Origin: Fistulifera solaris
Taxonomy: Eukaryota; Bacillariophyta; Bacillariophyceae; Naviculales; Stauroneidaceae
Direction: 5' to 3'
Assembly: GCA_030295235.1 (NCBI GenBank)
Contig: AP026139.1
Span: forward strand, 248,001-312,000
Length of the DNA stretch: 64,000 bases
The notes beneath the pieces were generated by a model. It ran no database searches and was not told the DNA's origin. It was given only the letters and a program-made list of their open reading frames with translations. Made by a program: the position numbers and the translations under genes. This document shows positions 53,553 through 63,257 of the stretch, in pieces (position 1 is the stretch's first letter; each line of letters opens with the position of its first letter).

Positions 53553-55106
53553 ATGCGCTACACATCAGTTGTTGTCATCATGCTCGCGTCGCGATGCATA
53601 CTAGCATTCCGGCCTTTCGTTGTTAATCCTCGACAAATGGTTCGATTAGGGGTTACTAGTGAGCTTGTTCATTCGCGAGTGAGTCGCAAAGACCTGTCGT
53701 TGGAGCTAAAAACAATTACAAGTGAACTCGACACTGTTCTCAGTCATTTGAAGGCGCGTCGCGCATCGGCGGAGACATTACAGGCTGCTCAAGACATTGC
53801 GGCTTTAGCAAGTAAACGTTCCAATCTTATTCAAGAGCGAGATTCGTTTTTAAATCAGCGTAAGGAAGCTTCGGCAACTGTGGGCAGTTTAATGCGCAAG
53901 AAAGAATTGAGCGAGGAAGAACAAAAGCAACTGGAGGAAGCCAAAGAAAACAGTACGAAAGCCTCTGACGGAGCGACCGCAGCAGAAACCCAGCTAGAAG
54001 AATTGCAAGCGAAGATGGACGGACTGCTCTCTGGAATTCCGAACCTCTTGGACGATAAAGTTCCCGACGGCGATAACGACAGCAACAATGAAGTGGTTTC
54101 GACATGGGGAGACATCAATGCTTTACCAAAGGAACTCGGATGGAGAGAAGATTTTGAGCCTCTTTGGCATGATGATGTAGCCAGCGGCTTAAAGGGTTAT
54201 AAGTCGGAAGCTGCTGTGCGAATTTCCGGTGCTCGATTTGTTGCGCTTTCGGGTGCTGTGGCTCAACTGGAACGGGCCCTTGCCATGTTTTTCGTTGATC
54301 TGCATACCACTAAGCACGGCTACACGGAAGTCTCGGTTCCGTACGTTGTTGGTCGTTCGGCACTGGAAGGTACTTCTCAGCTGCCCAAGTTTCAAGAGGA
54401 TCTATTCGCCATCACCCCAGAAAGTCACACTTGTAACGGAGAAGACGCATTTTTGATCCCCACCGCTGAGGTCCCTGTAACAAATATGCATCGCGAAGAG
54501 GTCCTAGAGGAGAGTGATCTTCCACTATCTTATGTCTCATTTACTCCATGTTTTCGCGCTGAAGCAGGAAGTTACGGAAGAGACACCAAAGGTCTCATTC
54601 GGACTCACCAGTTCCTGAAGGTCGAACTCGTGAAAATTACAAGTGCAGACACGTCGGATGAAGAACATGAGCTCTTGACAAGTCATGCGGAAGCTTGCTT
54701 ACAGGCACTCAAATTACCATACCGAAAGGTTCGACTGTGTTCTGGGGACATTGGCTTTGCCGCACGCCACTGCTATGACCTGGAAGTTTGGCTTGCTGGG
54801 GCAAAAGAATACCGTGAAATTTCTTCTTGCAGTAACACAGGTGACTTTCAAGCTCGCCGCATGAGCCTAAGATACCGACCAAAAAGTGAAGCAGGTGTCG
54901 AGGGAAAGAAACCCAAGAAGGAAAAACTCAAGCTTTGTCATACGATTAATGGAAGCGGACTTGCCGTAGGGCGAACATTAGTCGCAATATTAGAGAACTA
55001 TCAGAAGCCTGATGGAAGCGTTGTTGTACCCAGTATTGAGGCCGTACATGGGCGGAAAGGAGATCATCGCAGTTCCGCAATAAGCACTTCTTGTGTAAGC
55101 AAATAA
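53553..55106 (+). CDS. SARS: Seryl-tRNA synthetase, bacterial/organelle type
   Basis: Charges tRNA-Ser with serine. The N-terminus (MRYTSVVVIMLASRCILAFR) is a signal peptide with an AF site, so import into the plastid (and possibly mitochondrion) is likely. A long coiled-coil tRNA-binding arm follows (about residues 50-170; LASKRSNLIQERDSFLNQRK, MRKKELSEEEQKQLEEAKEN). Class II motifs: IPTAEVPVTNMHREEV, motif 2 YVSFTPCFRAEAGSYGRDTK with GLIRTHQFLKVELVK, EISSCSNTGDFQARR and motif 3 NGSGLAVGRTLVAILENYQK. As read the frame ends at 55106 with an odd tail. A one-base change in the CCC run near 55029 gives instead VLRPYMGGKEIIAVPQ and a stop at 55083, which is the normal SerRS ending. A decayed partial copy lies at about 61490-61845. 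Confidence 0.9.
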   Translation: MRYTSVVVIMLASRCILAFRPFVVNPRQMVRLGVTSELVHSRVSRKDLSLELKTITSELDTVLSHLKARRASAETLQAAQDIAALASKRSNLIQERDSFLNQRKEASATVGSLMRKKELSEEEQKQLEEAKENSTKASDGATAAETQLEELQAKMDGLLSGIPNLLDDKVPDGDNDSNNEVVSTWGDINALPKELGWREDFEPLWHDDVASGLKGYKSEAAVRISGARFVALSGAVAQLERALAMFFVDLHTTKHGYTEVSVPYVVGRSALEGTSQLPKFQEDLFAITPESHTCNGEDAFLIPTAEVPVTNMHREEVLEESDLPLSYVSFTPCFRAEAGSYGRDTKGLIRTHQFLKVELVKITSADTSDEEHELLTSHAEACLQALKLPYRKVRLCSGDIGFAARHCYDLEVWLAGAKEYREISSCSNTGDFQARRMSLRYRPKSEAGVEGKKPKKEKLKLCHTINGSGLAVGRTLVAILENYQKPDGSVVVPSIEAVHGRKGDHRSSAISTSCVSK

Positions 55107-55360
55107 AAATCATTTAAAGGACAGTACCTAACTCAACCGATTATCAGCCTGTTCAGAATAGCCATTATTCTCTTTCGATTGAATATAACTTGGAAGCAGC
55201 CACAGCCAAACAACAACTACTTCTAGCGTTTTTACCTTAGCAATAGTAACTAGCTAGTACTAGTCTATTCAAAGCAACCTTCGTTTTACTTTTCTTTTTT
55301 AATCTTTATTCCTTTACTATTTGTTTTTGATAATGCGTGCAATTTTGTGCGACAGCGGTG

Positions 55361-55615
55361 CTACACGAGATCATCAGCATTGGTCGGCAACGTTGTCTCG
55401 TTCACTTCAATTTCGGCTTGAATTTCCACCTCAGCCTTTTGCGTTTCGTCTTGACTTCCATGGTTATCAGGCTGGACACGGGCACCACGAGCGAGGCAGT
55501 TAGGGCAGCAGTCTCGGACAAGATGATACAGGCAGTAGCAGACCGCAAAGAAAATAGCCCAGAAAGCAATGTCTGCCGAGCCGAAGTTCTTGAAGTCCAG
55601 ATTTATGTAGGACAA
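55361..55615 (-). CDS. Possible small single-helix membrane protein or C-terminal exon
   Basis: Not recognised. The frame reads YINLDFKNFGSADIAFWAIF, FAVCYCLYHLVRDCCPNCLA, an Asp/Gln stretch and IQAEIEVNETTLPTNADDLV. One membrane helix with a Cys cluster (CCPNC) at its cytosolic edge, a site where palmitoylation would be common. No ATG starts it: the frame is open upstream to about 55665 without Met, so it could be the last exon of a gene starting further right, perhaps the LamG-like gene next door. Confidence 0.35.
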   Translation of the reverse strand: MSYINLDFKNFGSADIAFWAIFFAVCYCLYHLVRDCCPNCLARGARVQPDNHGSQDETQKAEVEIQAEIEVNETTLPTNADDLV

Positions 55616-55894
55616 TAACTTTGATCCCCCAGATTTGCTTTCCCGGAGATAGTTATTGATGGTATTTTAATGGTGGATTGAACATGGTAGCATCCTCGAA
55701 ACAACGTAGAAGCTTGAGATGAACTGTCTGTTTGCCAGTTGTTTTTCCAAGCTTCATGTTCGCTCATCTAGGCACTGACCTCCAACTCCATCGTACACAT
55801 CCATGACTAGCGTATCTTCGTTGCCAGCAATAAATCCTCCGTAAGAGACCGGCCAAAATGTCAGAGACATCGCCAGGAACAGCAACAAATGAAA

Positions 55895-57400
55895 TTAAGC
55901 TTCTTGTTCACCCCGTCTTTTGTGCATTGCCAGGGCGGAATAACTTCGCATGCTGCAGAAGTTAAAGTCAGCCAAATGCAAAGTTTCACTGCTTAGGCTA
56001 ATGCGACCGTGTTGGACGGACAAGTCAACTTCGTCGCGATTCAAGTTCAGGTCAGAATCATCCATCAATGACGGAAAGCTAAAGTTGTAGCTCGGCGAAT
56101 GGTTGGTAACCGTCACAGTTGCTTTGTTGGCGTTGTTCCGTGTCGGTGCATGGTTCACATGCTGGATATTCACCGTTTGCGTGACAAGTTCGGACACAGC
56201 AAGTGTCGCTGCTCCCACAATGCAACAACACGATACTGAAACGATTAGTTGGGCATTTCCAGGGACTCTCCGTGGCGTTTGTCGATGGCATGGTAAAGTA
56301 GTTGTCCGATGGACGTCGGTATTCAATCCACAGACCCGTCAAATTCACAGGAATGGGAAGCCTATTTGCGCCTGACAACAGCTTGACTCCTTCAATGTAA
56401 AGCTCTCCCACTGTAGGAATGCTCGGAATGTCAACAAACAGTGGCAAGGTTGTAGTTGATGTGTTGGTACCGCCAACCCAAATCAAGGTCGGTTCACTGA
56501 TCGGGCATCTTGCTCGATCAAAACCGCCCGCCGAGGCTTGCACTTCCAAATAAAGAGGCACAACAGGAGCTTCTCCAATTCCTTCTTCAAAGACAGTTCG
56601 CACTTGCGTTAAAGTCAAAGTCTGATCAAAGATTGAAATTTGCTGAATGGATCCTTGAAACGGCACAGTCGTCAAGTCACTCGCATCAATCGCGAGGGAA
56701 ACAGTTGCATCGTTTGATGCATGGGAAGACTTCGTCAAATCCGCCAGCGTGCACGGAATATTCTCCATGATCAGCTTTCCCTGCATATACAAGTTCAAGT
56801 CGTAGATCCCGTTGTTGTGATGGTCAAGGACACGGGGACATTGTGCTGCAACTCGTATTGCCCGATCCGAATCATGCGACAGGACTGTGTCGCATCTTCA
56901 AAGGCAACGACCAGATTCGCTCCAAACTGCGCCACCATCAGCGAGTATCCACCGCAGCCAGCATCGGTTGGAAGCAGGCGAGAGACTTGGCCGGATCCGA
57001 ACGTCCAAATGGGCTGCAATGAGGGAATTTCATCCGCCTGAGGAACGGGCGCCGCGATCCAAGTCGACAAGGACCATTCATTGCTGTTGAGACAATCGCG
57101 GAGAGCATCCAGAGTCTGGGTGCTGCGTAGACTTGTCACTTGATGATCACCAAGCTTGATTCCGGTGCTTTCGTGGCACTCCAGGGCGTTGAGGATCGGT
57201 AGGCTGCAAGAGTCCGAGCAACGATTAAGCTGTTGGAGGAGGCAGCCAAGCGCAGAGGATGGCAAGGCGTGAAGGTAAACTGTTCGAGAGGTTTGAAGGA
57301 TGACATGTTTTTTACGTTTGTCGAAATTTGTGAGATCAAAATGCGTATAGGTGCACGTGAATCTTGGCGTTTCCAACATTTTCAGGATGGAAACGTTCAT
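55895..57400 (-). CDS. LamG/concanavalin-like secreted protein, frame broken
   Basis: A lectin-like jelly roll. NEWSLSTWIAAPVPQADE, PIWTFGSGQVS, GGYSLMVAQFGANLVVAFED and VPVSLTITTTG lead, after a missing base in a GGG run near 56810, into YDLNLYMQGKLIMENIPCTL and GSIQQISIFDQTLTLTQVRT. Together these are the strand order of LamG-type domains (WSLSxW ... DLxLYxxG ... IxxISIFxxxLT). Downstream is a Cys-rich part (CPTNRFSIVLLHCGSSDTCC, CEPCTDTEQRQQSNC) of EGF-like density. Further slips occur near 56130 and before the last part (SLSSETLHLADFNFC). The 5' end (no signal peptide seen) and the 3' end are not fixed. Extracellular matrix or adhesion role would be a guess. Confidence 0.5.
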
Positions 57401-57481
57401 CTGACCGTTTCCACCGAAGTCGTGGGCGTTTCCGAACGTTTTCGATACCGCTTTATTTGCATGCTCGTTATTTGCTTCGCT

Positions 57482-57735
57482 TTCCCTTGACTTGAAGGAT
57501 GTAAACGTTTAGCATTGAATATCAAACACCTTTAAAGCTATGATTTATGATTGATAAGAAAAGGTTGTTGAATGAAAATATTCTCTGTAGCAAATACAAA
57601 GTACAAAGTATTAATGCGTCGTGAGCGCGTGAGCGCTTCTTTTCTTCATTATTGTTGTTTCGACTGTACATAACCAACTATACAACAAAAATAGATAGAC
57701 GAGTTATAGCTACAGGAGTTTAGTGTCGCACAAGT
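57482..57735. repeat. Duplicated noncoding segment, partner at 61857-62100
   Basis: About 250 bp with roughly 85-90 percent identity to 61857-62100, in the same orientation (shared landmark TGATTTATGATTGATAAGAA). In both places it sits to the right of SerRS-related sequence, so it marks the right end of the duplicated unit. Confidence 0.75.
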
Positions 57736-57814
57736 ACTTAGATCATGATTCATCTCCAGCTCCGGGTTTCTTTTAAACGTTGATACGGTGTACGGTGTCG
57801 TATTCGCTACCAAA

Positions 57815-57960
57815 GCAATGTTACATCCTCTGATACGCCTTTTATCAACAAGGAACTACGCATTATCCTCCTGGGTATCAAGTACCGGCGCAGTCTGTCG
57901 CGGCTCGCACGCGTAAGAGGATGAAAACTCGATTGTGTCGCATGCGCTCGAGTGCGTGTT
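57815..57960. repeat. Third, more diverged remnant of the duplicated unit
   Basis: Similar to 61023-61165 and to 52085-52205: shared order of ATCCTCTGATA, CTGGGTATC-AGTA-CGGCG, and GTCGCATGC with comparable spacing. It follows directly after the 57482-57735 segment, as though a further tandem unit began here and lost its gene part. Confidence 0.5.
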
Positions 57961-57965
57961 GTCTT

Positions 57966-59035
57966 GGTTTATCGACGTCTCAAAAAGCTCCTTCCGACTA
58001 TTTCGATCGTTTTATTTGCCTTTTCGTTGTCGCATGAACATCGAGTTGTGTTGATGAACGCTGCAACCTGCGCTTAAGCCGTGTCTTTTGGATGCTTTCA
58101 TGCTGCGGAGCGGTGAAGGAGCAGGCGGCGGTTGCAGCTGTCAAGAGCCTGGATTGCGAATCAAGCTCGCCAGTGACGAGGGAACTGTTGCCGATCGCTG
58201 CATCAAGGTGAAGCATAGACAGTTTTTAGACAGCAACTGGGACGAGGAGGAAGATGAAGCCGAAATTGTTTAGCCGAAAGTGCTAGATATATCTCACATG
58301 AATTTGTGCGTTCGAAAATAAGTTTGTTTACCTGCACAATTCAGAAAAGAAAGTATCTTCGAGTTATTGTTACATGCTTTCACTCCTTTATAGACGGTGC
58401 GTGGCATTGAAGAGCTGTTAGTTTGCTCAATATGCCATCGCATTCGTTTAATGACGTAGTGTTGTGATGGAACCGATTTTTATTCTGTTGGCACTCGGAT
58501 GGATACTGGCGTGGATTGATCACCTTGCCGCTAATTGGTTTAAGTCGTGGATGGTGGGCTTTAGGCTTCATTTTGATAGTGATTCGTAATCCAGGAGGCG
58601 TTCGGTCGAACTGTTACAAAGGAGGGCGTATAGCGGCGACAACGCTTGACAACTATACAGATGCAGTGGATTTAGGACCGTCAGATGTCTGGTCAGATAT
58701 GAATCAACGAAACAGTCGGGGATCGACTGAGTCTCATTGTTCTTAAAATTACTAACTGGGATTGTCTCAGTGATCGTCTACTGCAACTAAAAGGTGACGT
58801 AGATTTAATTTATAACGATGCAAACTCAACCACTTAATTATTATTTTAATAATGAAAGATTCAAACAGAACGCAATGGAAGAGTTTCTCAGCACTGGAAT
58901 GGGGTAACTTGGAGAAAGTAGAGACGAGAAACATGTAAACGAGTACAAAGTGGAAGTGGAAGGTCATCACAATAAGGACATGCAGCCAAACTGGAAGAAA
59001 GTTGCACGCCGATTCATCAAGGTATATCCCGCGCA
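57966..59035. other. Intergenic, about 1 kb
   Basis: Plus frame 58088-58273 (61 codons) and minus frame 57998-58216 overlap, neither convincing. A 40-codon plus frame at 58467-58589 (MEPIFILLALGWILAWIDHL) could be a tiny membrane protein. No known element seen. Confidence 0.35.
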
Positions 59036-60609
59036 TCAAGGGAGCAAAGGCCGAAAATACTGTCCGTCGAATCTGACCGGTCGGCCGGATGGACTGTGAA
59101 GATCCTCATCAACATCAGGCAAAAACACGGCAAGCTCTTCAATCAACGCCTCTTCATCGGCATTTAGCGATCCAAGCAGCAAATTTGATGACTTTCCGTC
59201 AATGCACCGGTCGTTCGTTCCTTCCTGGGGCGCCGCAGAGATGAAATCGAATTTACCCATTCACCGTCACCTTCAAAATTGAAGCCTAGCTCCAAAACGA
59301 GCAGCTCCAAAGACTCGAGTGATTCTAAACAGGACAACTCCAACACAGCTTCGCCCTCAGATGACTCAGATTCATTGTGGGCTTCATAGTGGACTTCGGA
59401 AGCATCTTGTAGCACCTTGCATGTCTTTGCGACAGAGGGCTCTGACTTTCCGTCATCAACAATATCTAACTCATGTGCGTCCATGACATCGAAAAACTCT
59501 GCAATGAGCAAATCCCAGGTAGCTTCATCGTCATCTTCTGCAACATCACCATCCTCTGTGTTGTCTGGACGACTGACTCCTGCATACATTGCGTAGAACT
59601 CATCAATCATTTCGTCCGCGGCGAGTCCAAGTAGGCTACTGATATCATCATCCTTGTCGTTCTCTTCAGCAAGCTCTGGGACGCTATCGTCTTCGTCGTC
59701 GCCGTCATCGATTGTGATGATTTCAGGCTGTTGCTCCATTGCAACTTCAACTTCAACTCCAAGTCCCACTCCAACGGATTCTTCAACAGCAGCACCACCA
59801 CCACTGCGGAGCTTAACAACACTTGCTCCCAGCTCTGCGATCCAAGCGACTATCTGCGATGGCTTCATGCCGATGCACGCTCGACAAGGTCGTCAATTGC
59901 AGTCCAGTCGGGAGAAGAATTGTAATCATTCTCCTTCATCCAGGCCATCAACATGTCGATCTGCCATTTCTCTAGACCCTTACCACTTGCTGGAAACAGG
60001 ACGCAGCTGGTCGGTAGGAGTAGGAAAGGGACCGCGATTGCTGGCCGGGAAACGGGATGCGACGGGATGATGAACTACGTTTGTTGCGACGCGTTCTCCC
60101 TTCGGTCCTTTCCGGCTTTTCTTTGAAACATTATCATTCTTTTTCGACCGCAAATACGGATGTTTGCGAGAAGCAGAAGCACCCGTTTCACCTCCCATCA
60201 CTGCAGCAACAGCAGCAGCAACAGGATCAAGTGACGCTGCTGCGGCCGTGCCATAACGACATTCGCCGACGCAGTACTCTGCGTCTGAAAGGCAGCCATA
60301 TCACTCAATTCCTTTCTCAAGATCTTGAAACTGTCGTCAAGGATCGCGTCAAGCGTGGTTAATTCACCGCGACGAACGGCGCTATGCTCTGTATGCCGCA
60401 AAGCCTTGAACTTGTCACCAAATCGAATTCCAATATCCACCGTCTCTTCGACAGAGAAACCGCTAGCAGGAACCCACTGCTTCGATTTCCACTGAGACCC
60501 ACTGCTCTTGCGGATATCCTCCTTCTTCTCGAGTACTTTGTTAGCTAACGACCGCGAAGAGAGGCAACTCTTCGTGCCAAACGACAGGACTGACTGTGTT
60601 ATTTTTCAT
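59036..60609 (-). CDS. Unrecognised acidic protein with homeodomain-like segment, copy 2
   Basis: Paralogue of the gene at 50107-51665. From ATG 60609 the same order is found: the WHEELPLF head, SVEETVDIGIRFGDKFKALR, GELTTLDAILDDSFKILRKE, basic low complexity (RKHPYLRSKK), the helical segment LEKWQIDMLMAWMKENDYNS, DDLVE then MKPSQIVAWIAELGASVVKL, and the acidic half (PELAEENDKDDDISSLLGLA, ADEMIDEFYAMYAGVS). The C-terminal end is better kept than in copy 1: FDFISAAPQEGTNDRCIDGK, ADEEALIEELAVFLPDVDED, FDGQYFRPLLP. Frames break near 59245, 59868, 60240 and 60550. At some of these sites copy 1 is intact and at others the reverse, so a working ancestor of about 500 residues is implied. Whether either copy works is uncertain. 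Confidence 0.45.
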
Positions 60610-61480
60610 TTTGTTTTTGCTTTGCGATGCTGCGGACACTTGACTTTGTCAATTGTGCTATTTGTAAGCGATTTCAAACCTTCAAGACATCAAAAGCAAG
60701 CACAGGGGTGAGTAAAGACTTCATCTCTTATGAGAACGAGACAAAAGGGTGCGAAAGTAGACGTTAATAAAGATCTTCATGGTAACTTACCTTTCAACAC
60801 GGCGATTCCTCTGAAAAGTGCGAACAAACAGCGACAATATAACGCATGGCGGTCGGCTTGGATACAATACTGTCGTATTTGTATTGTGTAGTGTATAATA
60901 GTAACATAGCCTTGGTAGTCCTCGCTACATGCGAATACGTGGTACTCAAATCACGTGAGAAAAAATACACCGCAGCTCGCTTTCAACCCAAAATCACACC
61001 ATGATGTCATCTTTGCTCTGAAAACAACGTATTATCCTCTGATATGCCTTTGCATCTTCACTCATTGACACCTGATCGTACTGGGTATCGAGTATCGGCG
61101 TAGACTGCCGCCTCACTCTCCTAAGACGATGAAATTTCCACTCGCGTCGCATGCACTCTAGTGGTGGTCATCACCGTTCAACGCCTCATCGAGCTTGTGC
61201 TGCCTTTCGTGAAGACCTGGATCATTTATCTCCTTCGTGGTCACATTGATATGATTCATTTTGTTTGAAGTTGAATTCTGCATCTTAAACTCTTGAATCA
61301 TCGTCCAGTGTCAGCGGTTTCGCCCTGCTGTCATAGCTCCTTTTTCGAATCTCGCCTACGAGAAGCAACTGTTGAGCACATACATAGCGTTCGGACGAGT
61401 TCTAATGATGAAGCTTCGCAATTGAAGTTGATCCTTTTAATAAGGTAACATTCCGCCGCCCGTCGATAATGGTAAAGGCA
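59060..61480. repeat. Segmental duplication, unit B
   Basis: Direct partner of 50107-52490, about 9 kb away, including the unrecognised gene and its upstream flank. To its right follow a SerRS pseudogene fragment and the 61857-62100 segment. Unit B is thus a shortened version of the whole 50.1-57.7 kb block, lacking most of SerRS and all of the LamG-like gene. Confidence 0.8.
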
Positions 61481-61489
61481 CACCTGAAA

Positions 61490-61845
61490 CAAAGAAGACG
61501 AAGTTCTTCCCTACTGATGAGGCTCCGGTAAGAAATATGCACCGCGAAGAGGTCTAGAAGAGACTGAACTACCACTTCCTTCTGTCCCATGTAGTCCATG
61601 TGCTGATACGTCGGGTTGACGAACACAATTTTTTGATGAATCATGCGGAAGTTTGCTTACTGGAACTTAAATAACATTTACCGGGAAGACCGACTATGTT
61701 CTGTGGACATAAGTTTTGCCGCAGATACCGACCAAAAAGTGAAGCAAATGTCGATGGATAACTTGTAATGCGTTTTAAGGAAGCGGTCTCGCCGTAGGTC
61801 GAAGGTTGGTCACAGTATTGGAGAAGTACTGGAAGCCTAATGGTA
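61490..61845 (+). pseudogene. Seryl-tRNA synthetase pseudogene fragment
   Basis: Decayed copy of part of the SerRS gene at 53553. Matching pieces in order: AATATGCACCGCGAAGAGGT (as in 54484), the CATGCGGAAGTTTGCTTAC piece (54684), GACCGACTATGTTCTGTGG (54726), AGATACCGACCAAAAAGTGA (54870) and a last piece near 55000. Internal deletions remove motif 2 and much of the catalytic core, and the frame is lost, so no protein is possible. It is the SerRS part of duplicated unit B. Confidence 0.85.
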
Positions 61846-61856
61846 TGCTTCGTTTG

Positions 61857-62100
61857 CCCTTGACTGGAAGAATGTAAACGTTTAGACTTTTAGCATTGAA
61901 TATTAAACAACTTTTATAGTTATGATTTATGATTGATAAGAAAAGGTTGTTGAATGAAAATATACTCTGTAGCAAATACAAAGTAATAATGCGTGAGAGC
62001 GCTCCTTTTCTTCATTATTGTTGTTTCGACAGTACATAACCAACTATACAACAAAAATAGATAGACGAGATATAGCTACCTGGTTTAGCGTCGCACAGGG
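61857..62100. repeat. Duplicated noncoding segment, partner at 57482-57735
   Basis: See partner. It lies directly left of the Prp18 upstream region, so Prp18 may use promoter sequence brought by, or bordering on, the duplication. Confidence 0.75.
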
Positions 62101-62256
62101 ACTGGTTTATTCTTTCATCCGGGTTCTAAAGGTTGTGAAAGTTGCGCGCAACACAACAACAACAACAACAACAAACAACATCTAAATACATTCGACATTA
62201 TTTCGATAAACGCATCGACGGAGTATTACTTATTGATAATAAACATACTCAAAACC

Positions 62257-63257
62257 ATGGATTTGCTCAAAAGGAAATGGAACGCAAAAGAAAGTCTTGG
62301 AGAGTGCCAAGGCCAAATCGGGCCGTTTCATTCGAGTCAAAGACCTCCGGAAGGAAGAAGAAGAAACGCAAGGTACGAAACGACCCGCCGAGCCAAATAA
62401 TACCGAGACTTCCAAGCGTTCGAAAACGGATGATGTTGCACACAACGAATTACCCACCCAGAGTCAGCCGCCCATCCCCAAACAGCAATCGACGCGACAT
62501 GGTGTTACGGACGACATGAGCTCCATCGACGTTACCACGGAACTGCGTTCGTACGGCCTACCCATTCGACTTTTTTGGTGAAAGCGATATCGAACGAAGA
62601 GAACGATTGCAGGAAGCACGAAAGGCACAGAAAGAAACGCTGGCGACCTTGTCGGAAAAGGAAGAGTTTCGACTGGGCAAGGGACACAGTATTCGGAATC
62701 CCTTCCTGGAGAAGAACAACAATGAGGATGCGATTGCCGCACCAGCGAAACCGCCGGAAGAAAACAAGTGGACCATAGATGACGAAACGGATCCCCCTAA
62801 AAAAATTTATCGCTATTTGAAAGGTCTGCTTCGCGAATGGGAAGACGATTTGATGCAGCGTCCCGAAGAAGTCAAACGATCCGTCGCCGGACGAAACGAA
62901 ACCAAAACGCTAAAACAATGCAAAGATTACATTCGACCGCTCTTTAAATTGTGTAAGAATCGTACTTTAGCCGAAGACATGATGGGGCATATTCTCAAGA
63001 TTGTCGAGTACTGTCAGCAAGGAGAATTTGTCAAGGCCAACGACACCTATATTGATGTAGCCATTGGACGGGCCGCGTGGCCAATCGGTGTGACCATGGT
63101 GGGTATTCATGAGCGTACCGGACGATCGAAAATTAACAGTCAGAATGTGGCTCATGTGATGAATAGTGAATTGCAACGCAAATATTTGACGAGCGTGAAG
63201 CGTCTCATTACCTTGCACAACGCAAGCGACCCGATGTGGATCCGTCGAAAAAAGTAA
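62257..63257 (+). CDS. PRP18: Pre-mRNA splicing factor Prp18
   Basis: A U5-associated factor of the second splicing step, nuclear. The N-terminus MDLLK with ERKRK and LESAKAKSGRFIRVKDL is followed by a disordered part. The SFM motif (short splicing-factor motif, YGLPIRLF-GESDIERRERLQ) follows, and then the Prp18 helical domain: KKIYRYLKGLLREWEDDLMQ, KQCKDYIRPLFKLCKNRTLA, MMGHILKIVEYCQQGEFVKA, the conserved loop NDTYIDVAIGRAAWPIGVTM and VGIHERTGRSKI, and the end VKRLITLHN. Three one-base slips at runs near 62270-62273 (A), 62291 (A) and 62572-62577 (T, one extra) interrupt the first third. The net correction gives exactly 334 codons. The C-terminal 216 codons are open without change. Confidence 0.9.

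Noticed and set aside
57233-57490. 85-codon plus-strand frame over the start of the LamG-like gene
   Set aside because: Antisense to the better-supported lectin-like reading; no pattern of its own.
3782-63257. Programmed ribosomal frameshifting as an explanation of the many slips
   Set aside because: Slips need both plus and minus corrections, lie at varied runs without a shared slippery heptamer, and hit unrelated genes.
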